The translations under genes were made by a program, and so were the position numbers. Below the pieces are notes generated by a model that ran no database searches, was not told where the DNA came from, and worked only from the letters and a program-made list of their open reading frames with translations. Below are positions 35,226 through 46,615 of a DNA stretch of 64,000 nt, piece after piece; position 1 is the stretch's first letter, and every line of letters starts with the position of its first letter. The stretch is taken from NCBI RefSeq assembly GCF_000226095.1, contig NC_016475.1, positions 62,001 through 126,000 on the forward strand, read 5' to 3'. The stretch comes from Thermothelomyces thermophilus ATCC 42464 (lineage: Eukaryota; Ascomycota; Sordariomycetes; Sordariales; Chaetomiaceae).

Positions 35226-35799
35226 GATAACACCCTAGTTAATAGTATCGACGGTATCATTAATCTCTAACAAGGGTATAGTAGGCGCCTCTTGCCGCTC
35301 TTGCCACTTAACTGCCTCTAACTCGTCTAAGGTCGATAGACTATACATTACTATATTGGTATCTTTCTCTACTAAAAACTCCTTTTACTAACAAAGACGC
35401 TAGAGCTACGTAAGCTTTTCGGACAACTCGTACTAGGCTTCTTCTAGACGGTATTAAGATTTATCTAGCTTAAGTTCGGTATAACGTTTAGTATCCTTGA
35501 TATGACGCTACTCCTAGAGAATGCAATTTATTAGAATAAACATTAGGAATCATACTTAAAAAAAAAAAAAAAAAAAGGGAGACGAGCTTATAGGAAGAAA
35601 GCAGGATGCCAGAGCTATTGTAAGAACAACCTCGACAAATATAGGTCCTATAACGCTTCATACGCGTGATTATTTTATAGACAAGGCCTTATAACGCGTA
35701 CTAAGAGCAAGGTATAACGATAAAACCGTTCTTAGCAATGTTCTAAGCAAGGGAAGCATAGTAATGTATAGAAAGCAACTTTCGTTTCTCTATTAGCAT
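35140..35799 (-). pseudogene. Gypsy-A2 antisense accessory ORF
   Basis: Counterpart of the Gypsy-A1 antisense ORF, from an ATG at 35,799 on the minus strand, with an 18-20 nt A-run (about 35,559-35,577) in the same place. Overlaps the antisense of the pol end. Confidence 0.55.
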
Positions 35800-35925
35800 T
35801 TTGTCAATATGGCGACTATAACGTAGAAACAGGAAGAATGTAGTACTTATAAGCGAAGGGTGTTAGCACTATTTAAAACGGCCTAAGAGGGCTTTCGGGT
35901 CGAAAGCCTTAAAGGAGGGGCATCG

Positions 35926-36371
35926 TATTATAGATAAGTATATAGACGGCCTAGCAGGCTATAGCCAGGACATAGAACATTTCGATAGCTAATCACTTAA
36001 CAGACTAATTAGAAGATTATCACCGCTAAGACTAAGGTCTTCACTAGTAATAATAACATATTACCGTCGATAACACGGAATTACAGAGTAAAAGGAGAAA
36101 TGGTACTAGTGATAACTATTAAAGAGAGATGGACAATTATATATATATAGCTAGCTAGTCACTCGTTAGGTAGACTCTAAGAGTTTACTAGTGGTAACAA
36201 TTACAATCATGGTACTTATACCAAGCATTGCTAATTACTATAAGAGATAACTCTAGTGTTATTATAAACCCTTTGGCTTTACTAAATCCCTTAGACAACC
36301 TACCTACTTGTCCTACTCAATCTACCTTTATCTAAACCCTTTTAGAAGAAGTATAAGTTAGGTTCATTATA
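35926..36371 (+). repeat. Gypsy-A2 3' LTR
   Basis: 446 bp; preceded by polypurine tract AAAGGAGGGG and the spacer CATCG. Confidence 0.92.
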
Positions 36372-36376
36372 AAACT

Positions 36377-37000
36377 ATATAGCGTAGGAGGCTACTAACT
36401 TAGTCTATTAGAGATTAGCAAGTCTTTCTTATATATAAATCTTCTTATCTTTATCGCTAAAAACCTTCTAAAGCTCTTCTTTAAAATGGTTATAGGATTA
36501 AAAGACTGCCTATATAAATATATCTTAGTCATCTTCGTTTTCCTTAGTAAGATAGTCATTCTATATAGGCTCGAACTATCTAAGTACCTTACCCTCTAGT
36601 CTTATAGCTATATAGAGGACTTTGGCTTTATCATTTAGAAACTTATCGTTATTAAGCTAGAAGTAGGATCAGAGGTTTATTAGGAATTCTATAAGGTCCT
36701 CTTTAGTTCTTCTATATTTACTAGGTAGTTCGATCTTAATGCGGCTCGCTTTAGCGCCCTCGAGTGCCTTAATTTTAGTATAGGCCTCGTTAACTAGTTT
36801 CTACAAGTGCTTTTTGCCGTTCTTAAGTTCCTTGATTCGAGCTTAAGTAGCCTTATCTCTCTAGTCTAACTCCTAGATTCGCTAATAGAGTTAACCAAGC
36901 TAGGTAAGCAGCTATTTAGCTATAACGTTAATAGCTATATCGATGTCGAGGTCGAAGTTACCTCCATTCTAAACCATAATAGAATAAAGGGAGTAATAGC
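36377..37000 (-). pseudogene. Gypsy-B gag relic, 5' part
   Basis: N-terminal gag with the helix-rich leader and the start of the capsid-like domain, read on the minus strand; continues at 28,774 after removal of Gypsy-A2. Confidence 0.75.
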
Positions 37001-37004
37001 AACG

Positions 37005-37457
37005 TATGACGAACCTAACTTAGACTTCTTCTAAAAGGGTTTAGACAAAGGTAGATTGAGTGGGACAAGTAGGCAGGTCGTCTAAGGGATTTGGTAAAGC
37101 TAAAGGGTTTATAACAATACTAGAGTTATCTCTTATAGTAGTTAATGATGCTTAGTATAAGTACTGTAATTGTGAGTTACTATTACTAGTAAACTTTTAG
37201 AGTCTATTATAACGAGTGACTATTTATATGTATATATACTTCTGTCGATCACTTATAGTCCTCTTTTATCCTGTCCTTAGATTGCCTTTGGTAGCTAGCT
37301 ATTCTCTGCTATCTTTCCCTTTTTGGCAATTGTTTGCCTATAGTAGCCTGTGCTCCCTAGCGATTCTATATCAGCCTCGCTTCGTGCCCTTTTTGATTGG
37401 TGGCTTATTTAGCCTGCTGCACCCTACCGGGTCGCGGTATATGGTTGGCTCGTAATA
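37005..37457 (-). repeat. Gypsy-B 5' LTR (right)
   Basis: 453 bp, pair of 14241-14693; followed by TSD CTATA (37458-37462). Confidence 0.9.
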
Positions 37458-37462
37458 CTATA

Positions 37463-37575
37463 TTATTACCTAGCTAGGATAAAGGTAAGGGTAAGGCTAT
37501 TAATCCCGGTAATAGCTAATAGTCGTAGATAGGGAGTATTAAGTAGTATTTTATCTAGTAAATTTGACTTATTTT
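37463..37575 (+). pseudogene. Antisense ORF relic in the Copia 3' region, part 2
   Basis: Continuation of the plus-strand frame from 13,620-14,240: once Gypsy-B and one CTATA are removed the frame runs on through a Gly/Lys-rich stretch and ends near 37,575, close to the end of Copia pol on the other strand. Confidence 0.45.
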
Positions 37576-37757
37576 CTACCCCCTAGTTATATAAGCCTAT
37601 GATTAATATCTTAAAGATTAAAGAGAGCCCTTTAGCGCTTAAAGGCTTATTAGCTAAGTCATTTAGTAAGCCTATCTATTAGTATCTAACTAGTTAATAG
37701 ATATATAGCTTTAAACGTTCCTTTTACTACTTCCTAGTATAACTATATATTATAGAT
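37576..37757 (-). pseudogene. Copia pol relic: end of RNase H
   Basis: Minus-strand frame with a NKPLSAKGL motif (about 37,630-37,660), the decayed form of the (A)D..TKPL box near the C-terminus of Copia polyproteins. Joined to 50,063 once the LINE is removed. Confidence 0.7.
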
Positions 37758-37789
37758 ATCTATATACTATTATTATTATCATTAGTCCC

Positions 37790-39077
37790 ATACTATTATG
37801 CTAATAAGTATACTAGAGCCTCTCTAGTTATATATAAAGGAAACCGTGCCTAATAGGCCAGATAAAAACCTCTATCCTTCGTTTAACGCCTATTCTAGAA
37901 AACTAATACACTATAAAGAAAAGGAGAAGTGGCTAGAACAGCCCTAAAGAGGCCTTCCCTCCCGGTCTAGCCTCCTTGTAAGGCGGTATTCCGGGAGCCT
38001 CCCTAGGTCTATTAGCCACTATAGAACCCTCCTTGCCAAACGATAGTTATAGGCCCCTATACCCTGTAGAACGAGGTCTAGGTCCCTTTGTGACCGTATA
38101 TCCTAGGACCCCTACGTTCGGCTTCTTAGTAGGTTTTGGTACCAAATAACTAGGTGCTTAATAGTCTCCCTCCCCTGGCTATAGGTATAGTAAGGGGTAC
38201 TAACCCCTAGGACTTAAACCCTAAATAGGAAGTCGCGGAGGCCGATAGCCCTTATATGGGCCTATACTAGTAGGGAGCTCTAGGCCTTTATTAGGCCCTA
38301 GTACCTTTATAGGCCTTCCCCTATAAAAACTAGGCATAGGGGGTCCTTGTCCGACACGTGCTATATCTTCTTACTAGCCTAGTTAGCCCTCTAGTGGTTG
38401 CTCTAGCTAGCTACTACGGCTAGTTCTGTAGCCTGTAGCCTTCTTTATAGGGTTTGTAGGGGGGGTTAACCCCTTCTATAGCCTTTCTAAACCTACTGCC
38501 GGACTATCGACCCTGCTACCTCTAGGGCTATAGGCCTCGGCTCCTAGCCCCTTGCCTTAGCCCTTCTCTTCTAGAACCTTAGGCTTAGCCTATTATAGGC
38601 CTGCTAGATAAGAGCCCTTGTAGGGACCTAGGAGGCCCCTAGGCCTGCCCTGGTCTATAGGAGTAGCTAGTCGAGTTTGGCTTCGAAGTCGGCTAGCCTC
38701 TTGTTAAGATAGAGGTCGAGGGGCAGTACCTAGGCTTTCGTTTCGAGGCACTAGATAGGGGTAGCCTTATAGGCCCTAGTAACTACTCGAAGGGCCCTAT
38801 ATTAGGCCTTCGATAGTTCCCTAGCAGGGCCTTCTGGCTTACCCCCTGGTTTGGTAGGCTTATAGAAGTTCGAGGCCCTATAAGCTAAGGCGCTATAGAT
38901 ACACTTGGTATAGACTTCGTAGGCCTATAAGAGGCCGGGGCCCTAGGTCTTTATAGGGAGACTAGTCAGGGCAAACTCTTAGGTCTCTAGCTTCTTAGCT
39001 ACCTTCATATAATAGGGGCCTTACTATAGCCTCTAGTCTTACTAGACCCCTAGGAATCTAGCTAACTTTAAAAGGGC
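37790..39077 (-). pseudogene. LINE ORF2 relic, C-terminal part
   Basis: Minus-strand continuation of the RT-bearing ORF2. The RT thumb/connection region (YTKCIYSA-like, near 38,880) is readable. The rest may include an RNase H domain, which I could not confirm. Separated from the RT palm by Gypsy-C. Confidence 0.65.
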
Positions 39078-39082
39078 TATAG

Positions 39083-39504
39083 TATAACAAACCCAACTCA
39101 GACTTCTTCTAAAAGGGTTCAGATGAAGGTAGATTAAGCAAGGCAGGCAGGTAGGTCGTCTAAGGGATTCGGTAAAGCCAAAGGGTTTATAACAACACTT
39201 AGAGTTATCTCTTATAGTAATTAGCAATACTTGGTATAAGTACTGTGATTATGATTATTACCACTAGTAAACTCCTAGAGTTCGCCAGAGTCCGGTAGAA
39301 CGAGTGACTATATACAATTCCCTGTCCTTCCTCCTTAAGTCTTAATCGTGCGGTCGCTGCTACGATCCTACGATCGTTACCTAAGTGCTCGTCTTGATCG
39401 AAGTACGATCACTATGATCACTTCCTGATTGGTCCTTAGGTCTTGTGGTTCCTAATTGGTCCTATATGCCTTGCCGGGTTGCCTTATATAGCCAAATCGT
39501 GATA
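39083..39504 (-). repeat. Gypsy-C 3' LTR (left)
   Basis: 422 bp. Type-C U3 (minus strand) begins TATCACGATTTGGC and contains several GATCG-rich words (ACGATCGT, CGATCAAGACG). Adjacent inside is the polypurine tract AAAGGAGGGGCATTG on the minus strand. Confidence 0.92.
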
Positions 39505-39612
39505 CAATGCCCCTCCTTTAGGTCTTTTGTCCTTAAAAGACTCTAGTCCGTTTTAAATAGTGCTAATATCCCCTATCTATATGTAATTGCGTTTCCTAGT
39601 TTCTTCCTTCCT

Positions 39613-40275
39613 TTGCCTTCCTATAATGTTATCGAGATAGCTAATTATGTGAGAAAGAAGTCGAAATCTAAACCTACTATATCGACTCTTTGTGCTAATT
39701 ACCTTCTTATAGCGATTCTTTCTTCGGATAACCTTTTAACGATACGTCCTTGTTTGCCGTGTGAGTCTAAAGGCCTTAGTTTATATAAGGTCTTGAAAGC
39801 TAACTCTTCTTAATATATAGAGTATGTCTATAATAAATGCTCGAATTGTAACGTTCTTAGCGTTTCCCCTACTTAGCTTTGGTCTATTACGGCTTAATAT
39901 TAGAAACTTGAGGATGAACTTATAGCTGCTGAGGAGCGAGTCCTTCGTCTTCGGAAATAAAAGCGGATATAGTTTGAGAAGATGATAAGGGCTATTGCTC
40001 GGGGTATTGATAGTGTAGAGGAGTTAGAACGAGTAGAGCGTGAAGAGGCTGAGGCGGCGGCGGCAGTGGAAACTTCTGGGGTTATTGCGTCTTCTTCGAC
40101 CCTATCTCGCCTGTCTGCCGATTTCGGATAGCTTTAGGATACCGTGTATCCTGAAGTTCCTTTAGATCTGTCCTTACTAGCCGATTTCGGGTTAGTCTCT
40201 GGTTTGTCGCTCTCGGCCGATTAGGGTTCCTCTAGTAGAACTGCTGAAGTTTCTTAGGGTAATTTAGGTTCTTAA
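39613..40275 (+). pseudogene. Gypsy-C antisense accessory ORF, best preserved copy
   Basis: Plus-strand frame opposite to Gypsy-C pol. An open run of 66 codons (39,613-39,813) is followed by the same frame with few stops to about 40,275. Features: CxxC at 39,751-39,762, a second CxxC at 39,838-39,849, then a charged coiled-coil region (about 39,905-40,075) with a Glu/Ala-rich end, and a Ser-rich tail overlapping the antisense of the last pol codons. The first codon is now TTG; the true ATG is lost or lies elsewhere. No enzyme motif seen. A zinc-binding, DNA- or protein-binding role is plausible but unproven. Confidence 0.65.
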
Positions 40276-43200
40276 CAGGTTCCTATGAGTTATCTTCTAG
40301 TCTAAAATCAAGCCATTTAACTAGATATTACAGTTCTCTATTGATAACTTGTAAATCTAAGATTTCTTTGACGTCCTATTCTTCCTCTTTGTCTTCTGCT
40401 TCGATATTTGTGACGACTTTGGCGTTCTTTGGTGCTGGTTCTAAGAGTGAAATATAAAAAACGTCTGTCTGTAGTTATATAGATGATAGTAACGATAGTC
40501 GATAGTTAGATGTCGAGATTTGCTCTTTAATAATAAATAGTCCTAATTTTTTAAAGTCTAGCTTCTTGCTTAGTCGTTTGGTTTATAGGTATTATAAGAT
40601 TAGGTAAACTTTGTCTCCCCTCTCTAGGTAAGGTCCCTCGAGCCTATATTTATTGTAGTAGTTCTTTATCCTTATTTTAATAAACTCGAGTTCCTTTTTA
40701 AGCTTTTTATATAGTGTATGTATTTGTTTTGCTTTGACTGCTGCTCTTGGCACTGTGATTTCTGGTCCTTGTCTAAGGTCTGCTTTATATCTGTAGTTTA
40801 CGAAGAATGGTGTGACCTTAGTCGTTTCTGTTAGCATCGTGTTATAAGCAAGCTATACTATTGGTAATAGTATGACCTAGTCGTCTTATTAGTAGTTAAC
40901 GTAAGAACGGAGATACTATTTGACGATTTAGTTTAGTTGCTCTATTTGTCTGTCGGTCTGTAGGTAATATACCATTAATAGCTTACTATTGACGCCTAAT
41001 CGTTATATTAACGCTTACCAGAATTTCGATACGAACTTGGTGTCTCTGTTAGTAATCTATTCCTATAGCCAAGCGTGCACTAATGCGACTTGCCGATAGA
41101 TCACGTCTACTAGCTGTTCTGCTATCTAGGACTCCTTATAGGGAAAGAAGTATGCCTATTTAGTTAGGCAATCTACTATAGTAAGGATACTATCGTAGAT
41201 CACTCCTGTAGTTATATCCTTAGATTCTAGCAGCTTCGTAATAAAGTCTATCGTGACCGAACTCTATGGTTTGTCAGGTGTTAGCAGTGGCTAAAGTAGC
41301 CTATACGGCTTATATTGTGCCGTTTTGCTTTGGTTGTAGATGTTGTAGCTTCGTATGACTTCCTTAACTTATACCGTTAACTGTAGAAAGTCGTAGTATT
41401 TCTTGACTTATATAATAGTTTTCGTAACTCCTTTATATCCTCTAAGTTTCGACTTATAGAGTTCTCGAATCATTTATAGCTATTGATCCCTATTATAGAT
41501 ATATGCTTTGCCTTAGTATTAGAGTTTCCTATCTCTTTCTTCTACTCTATTAGGTACCGGTGGTCCGGGTGTTACTTAATACTATGTCTTATTAATCCTT
41601 TCTTCTCGAAAGATTATATAACATTCTAGGAATAAGTCGAGTAGATCATCTTTTACGGGTGTCTACGTTTCGTAATATAGCGTTCTGTCTGCTCGTTCCT
41701 TGAACAATAGTAGTATTGTTTCCGTTTGTCCTTTTATATAATCTGTTCGTCGGCTTAAGATGTCTGCTTGTACGTTTTCTTTGCCTTTCTTGTAGCGGAT
41801 CTCAAAATTAAATTCTATAAGGAATTCTGCCTATCGTATTTGTCGTCTGTTAAGCTCTTTCGTCATTATAAAGTATCGTAAATTCTTGTGATCTATATAT
41901 ACTTATACTAGTTCAATCGTGCCGCTAAGGTATAGTTGCTATTCCTTAAAAGCTTTAATAATTATAAGTAGTTCCTTGTCGTAGATTAGATAATTAAGAC
42001 ATAGTCTATCGAGCTTCTTTGAAAAGAAGGCTATAGGATATAGCTTCCCTTGTTCGTCTCGTTATCCTAATTGTCCTCCGATAGCGTAGTCCGAAGCGTC
42101 CGTTTCCACCTTAAATAGCTTCTTAGGGTTTGGTAGCACTAGTACTAGATCTTTAGTAATAGCATCGCGGATCTATGTAAATGCTTGCTTATATTGCTCT
42201 TCCTATTGGAATTTAGCGTTCTTTTTGGTAAGTTTATATAAAGGTCATACAATCGCTCTAAAGTTCCTAATGAACATCTAGTAGAAGTTTGTAAACTCGA
42301 TGAAACTTTGTACTTCCGTGACTAACGTCGGTTATAGCCAATTCTTAATGACTTTAACCTTTAAAGGTTCTATCTGGATTTGTCCTAGGGATATTTTGTA
42401 TCCTAAAAAGACTGTCTTCCTAACATGGAATTTGCTCTTTTCCTTGTTAACTAATAGCTTGTACGTATATAGCACGTCTAGTACTACTCTTACGTGCTTC
42501 CGGTGTTTGTCTATCGTCTTAGAGAAGATAAGTATATCGTCAAGATAATATACCGTAAATTTGTCGAGAAAGGGTTAGATAGCTTAATTAATCAGGGCTT
42601 AGAACGTTACTAGCGTGTTTGTAAGTCTAAATGGCATGACGAGGTACTTATAGTAGCTATAGGGTATCCTAAAGGCCGTTTTCCACTCGTTGCCTTCTTT
42701 GATCTATATATAGTTATAGGCCAATAGCAAGTCAAGATATATAAAATATTAGGCTCCTACTAACTAATCTCAGAGCCATAAGATTAGTAGTAATAGGTAT
42801 TAGTTTTTTATAGTCTATTCGTTAAGTTACTAATAGTCGACATATAACTATAGCTTTCCGTCTTTCTTAGGCATAAACAGGATTAGGTAGCCTACTAGTA
42901 ATATTAATAGGTAGATATATCCTCTTTAAAGGTTCTCCTCTAAATATTACTTAAGTTCTTCGTTTTACGTCTAGCTCGTATAGTAAATCTTAAAGAACTT
43001 TAGTTATACTCCTTCCTTAAGCTTGATCTTGTGATCCTATAGGCCGTATTCTAGTAGCCCTTCTAGATGTTTCGGTTCGAATGCTAGGTGTCCTTTGTAT
43101 TCCTTCGGTACTTCCCTAGTCTTGTCTCGTCTCTCGGTTTTCTGATAGTATGCGAACTTAGTTCCGTCTATAGCGATGCTGGCGATTTCTCCTATTTCAA

Positions 43201-43890
43201 CCTACTACTCTAGTTATAGTGCTCTACATTTATCAATGGAGAGAATAGCTATCGGCGGTTTAGCTTGTTCGTTTTATTGCATCGTTGTTATCATTTTGCC
43301 GCTTCTTCTAGAGTCTGTAGTAGTCTGTCTATTACTACCTATCTCTTGTAGTAGATCTATAGGATATGCCTTTCCTCGAGCATTATCCTCTTGCGATCCT
43401 TGTATGCTCCCTATCTTGCTAGTCGAATATGACTCTGTTTGGGGTCGTAGGTAGCTACTATTCTTCTAGCTAATGTCTAGGTTATAATCTTTATACTATA
43501 GTAACCCTAATATTATATCTTTATTATTACTTATATTTACGATACTAAATATGACTACTATAGTCTTCCTTGCTATAGTAATATCGATCGGTTTGGTCTC
43601 CTTATGTACCTATTGCGTTAGAAATGGTCCTTTAACTATACTATGCTTCTGCTTCATTCTCTAGGGTATCTATAGCTAGTTTACAAGTATTGGCGAAATT
43701 AGGTTTATCTCTGCTCTACTATCTACTAGTACGAGCATTTCGTGTTGTTCCTATTGTGCTATTATCTATAGTTGCTTGTCGTGCCGTCGTCGTCTAAAGA
43801 TTACGGCGATTTCCTATATTTCCGCTAGGAGGTCTCGATATAGTGGTCTCTTGTAGCAGTTCCTCCTATACTATGCTATTACTTGCTGCT
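40265..43890 (-). pseudogene. Gypsy-C pol relic
   Basis: On the minus strand: protease (DSRAE-type motif near 43,720), RT box YLDD intact at 42,536-42,547, RNase H near 42,100, integrase about 40,600-41,480, and the chromodomain-like end at 40,265-40,440. An open piece (40,592-40,837) covers the integrase C-terminus with the ERGDKVYL motif. Confidence 0.85.
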
Positions 43891-43904
43891 ATATAGGCGT
43901 TAAT

Positions 43905-46180
43905 GGTTTTCGGGCCCCTTGAAGGGCCCTAACCCGTTTCCCAGGTCAGTGCTAACCTCTTCGGTTGTCCGGCTAATAGCAGCTTTATCTATCGTACTCA
44001 TTTCTATAAGCCATTAAGTACTTACGGCTTCCTACCATTAGGTCTATTCCGCTTTCTATCATATGTACCATAGCTTTATCTGAAGCTCCCGAATTCGTAA
44101 CTTCTTTTCGTCCGCGTAGTAGAGGCAATCGTTGCTCTAGTATAAGTCCTATATGTCTCGTCCTATTCTGTAGTGCCTAGGCCAGGCCCGTTTTAGAACT
44201 ATCGTGATGCCTTCTAGACTCCGGTCTTCAATCTTCTAGAGCAATTCGGCCGCTCTGTTTCCTATATTGTAGACCTACTCTATAGGGCGTAAGCTCCTAT
44301 CCTCATTTCCTTGTTAGGTCGGCTAGTAATTGTTTTCGAATTTGTTATAGAAGTAATATTGGCATTTGTATGCTATACACTAGAACTAGGGCACTTGCGT
44401 ATATACTTTATATCGAGGGTATAGTCGTGTAGCGTCGCCTAGGAGGTATTGGAATTCTCTCCCAAATCCTTCCCACTATACGTAGACCGTAGGTACTCTA
44501 ATGCTAAGGTAGGAGTGTTTCTTCTAGTAGCTTTCCTACGTATGCTTGTCTTTTCTGTAGTTCGCGTGTATAAACTAGTATTCTAGGTTCCGTATATCGT
44601 TACTAAGTTACTAATTATCAAGGTACTTGGTGTAGCTATCAGGTCTATTATATACTATAAGCTATTCTCCTTTGATAGTTTCTATAATATATTAGAGTTC
44701 TCTCGTCTTGTCCCTTATCTTATCGCTTTACTAGGCAAGTTAAGTCAAACGTTTATCCTGTTCACGTAATTCCGTATTAAGCCGGAAAACTTCGTTATAG
44801 TACCCTTCGATTCGTTCCTAGAGGAATAGAATATTAGGTCTAGGTCTTTTGGTTCCTTAGGTGTCGGTCGTCTACGATCTATCCTGCCTCTGTATAATCG
44901 TAAAACCCCACTGTCTTAAGGCTAGGAGAGTCGAAATTAGTAGTACATACTCTCCTACTATATCCTATTTAGCAAGACCTGTCTCTAGGTTTATAGTGAC
45001 TAGTTCGGAGTATAGTACTTGTCTATCTTCTCTATTGCCGTTATGTCCGAAACTGTCCGTGTTACTGTCCTTGTCTTTGTAGCTTGTAGCTACTACTTCG
45101 GTAACGTTCTTGGTAGTTTTGTCGATGTCTGCGATTTCTTTTCTAGGGACTAGCTTCCACTCTTTCTTCGGGCTTCGACATTCTTGCTTATAGTGCCCTT
45201 TCTTTCTATAGTTATAGTAGGTAACATTAGACTTGTCTTTGGTTGTCTTCTTCCGGTCCTGCTTCTATGCTATATCTATATCTATAGCTCTAGGGTATGT
45301 CCTATACGAGGTACTAGCGTATGTTCGTTTTTTCTTGTCGTTGGCCTTGACTATAGTTCTGTTTATTTAACCTTGTTTCTGCTACTCTTATGTATAGAGC
45401 CAATTATCGATTCTAATGGCCTATATAATATATTTGTCTAGAGTCTTAGGCCGATCGTACTTATATAGCTTGTCTTTAACCTTTTCCTTTAGGCTATTAT
45501 AGAATAATTATATTAATGCCTTGTCGTTGAGCTGAGACTTAAATATATCCTATCTAAACTATATAGCGTAGGAGGCTACTAACTTAGTCTGTTAGAGATT
45601 GGCGAGCCTTTCTTATATATGAATTTTCTTGTCTTTATTACTAAAAACCTTCTAAAGCTCTTCTTCGAAATGGTTATAAGATTAGAAGACTACCTATATA
45701 AATATGTCTTGGTCGTCTTTGTCTTCCTTAGTAAGATAGTCGTTCTATATAGGCTTAAACTATCTAAGTGCCTTACCCTCTAGTCTCGTAGCTATATAAA
45801 GGACTTTAGCTTTTTTGTCTAGAAACTTATTGTTATTAAGCCGGAAGTAGGATCGGAGGTTTGTTAGGAATCCTATAAGATCTTCCTTAGTTCCTCTATA
45901 TTTGCTAGGTAGTTCGATCTTGATACGGCTCGCTTTAACGGTCTCGAGCGTCTCGATTTTGGCATAGGCCTTGTTAATTAATTTCTACAAATACTTTTCG
46001 CCATTCTCGAGTTCCTTGATTTAAGCTTAAGTAGCCTTATCTCTCTAGTCTAACTCCTAGATCTACTACTAGAGTTAACTAAGCTAGGCAAGCAATTATT
46101 TGGCCATGACGTCAATAGCTATATCAGTATCAAGGTCAAAGTCACCTCTATTCTAAACCATAATAGAACAAAGGGAGTAG
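43905..46180 (-). pseudogene. Gypsy-C gag relic
   Basis: Minus-strand gag with leader helix region (46,170-45,960), capsid-like domain (about 45,930-45,560), zinc knuckle near 45,190-45,230 and a long tail ending at the hairpin-forming GGGCCCTTCAAGGGGCCC (about 43,912-43,930). Confidence 0.8.
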
Positions 46181-46188
46181 TAATAACG

Positions 46189-46610
46189 TGTGACAAACCT
46201 AACTCAGACTTCTTCTAAAAGGGTTTAGATAAAGGTAGATTAAGTAAGGCAGGTAGGTAGGTCGTCTAAGGGATTTAGTAAAGCCAAAGGGTTTATAATA
46301 ACACTTAGAGTTGTCTTTCACAGTAATTAGCAATACTTGGTATAAGTACTATGATTGTGATTGTTATCACTAGTGAACTCCTAGAGTTCGCTAGAGTCTG
46401 GTAGAACGAGTGACTATATACAATTCCCTGTCCTTCCTCCTTGAGTCTTGATCGTGCGGTTGCTGCTATGATCCTGCGATCGTTACCTAAGTGCTCGTCT
46501 TGATCGAAGTGCGATCACTGCGATCACTTCCTGATTAGTCCTTAGGTCTTGTAGTTCCTGATTAGTCCTGTATGCCTTGCCGGGTCGCCTTATATAGCTA
46601 AATCGTGACA
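46189..46610 (-). repeat. Gypsy-C 5' LTR (right)
   Basis: 422 bp, pair of 39083-39504 and same type as the solo LTR at 16911-17332. Confidence 0.92.
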
Positions 46611-46615
46611 TATAG

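Larger units (their letters stand above)
28780..36371 (+). mobile_element. Gypsy-A2 chromovirus, full length (7,592 bp)
   Basis: LTRs of 446 bp (28780-29225, 35926-36371); perfect TSD AAACT (28775-28779, 36372-36376). Inserted in Gypsy-B gag; the uninterrupted target is visible in Gypsy-C near 45,555. Same type as Gypsy-A1 over its whole length, including U3 and antisense ORF. Inactivated by stops. Confidence 0.93.
14241..37457 (-). mobile_element. Gypsy-B chromovirus, interrupted by a solo LTR and two Gypsy-A copies
   Basis: LTRs of 453 bp at 14241-14693 and 37005-37457; TSD CTATA at 14236-14240 and 37458-37462. Removing the solo LTR-C and both Gypsy-A copies with their TSDs leaves about 7.6 kb. 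Order on the minus strand: 5' LTR (right), gag, protease, reverse transcriptase, RNase H, integrase, GPY/F, chromodomain-like tail, then an antisense ORF and the 3' LTR (left). The polypurine tract AAAGAGGGGGCATCG (minus strand) abuts the left LTR. Heavily stop-ridden. Confidence 0.9.
39083..46610 (-). mobile_element. Gypsy-C chromovirus, full length (7,528 bp), inserted in the LINE
   Basis: LTRs of 422 bp (39083-39504, 46189-46610); perfect TSD TATAG (39078-39082, 46611-46615). Minus orientation and uninterrupted. It is among the least mutated copies: several frame pieces of 66-92 codons remain open and the RT box YLDD is intact. Carries the type-C antisense ORF and U3. Still inactive because pol and gag have multiple stops. 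Confidence 0.93.
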
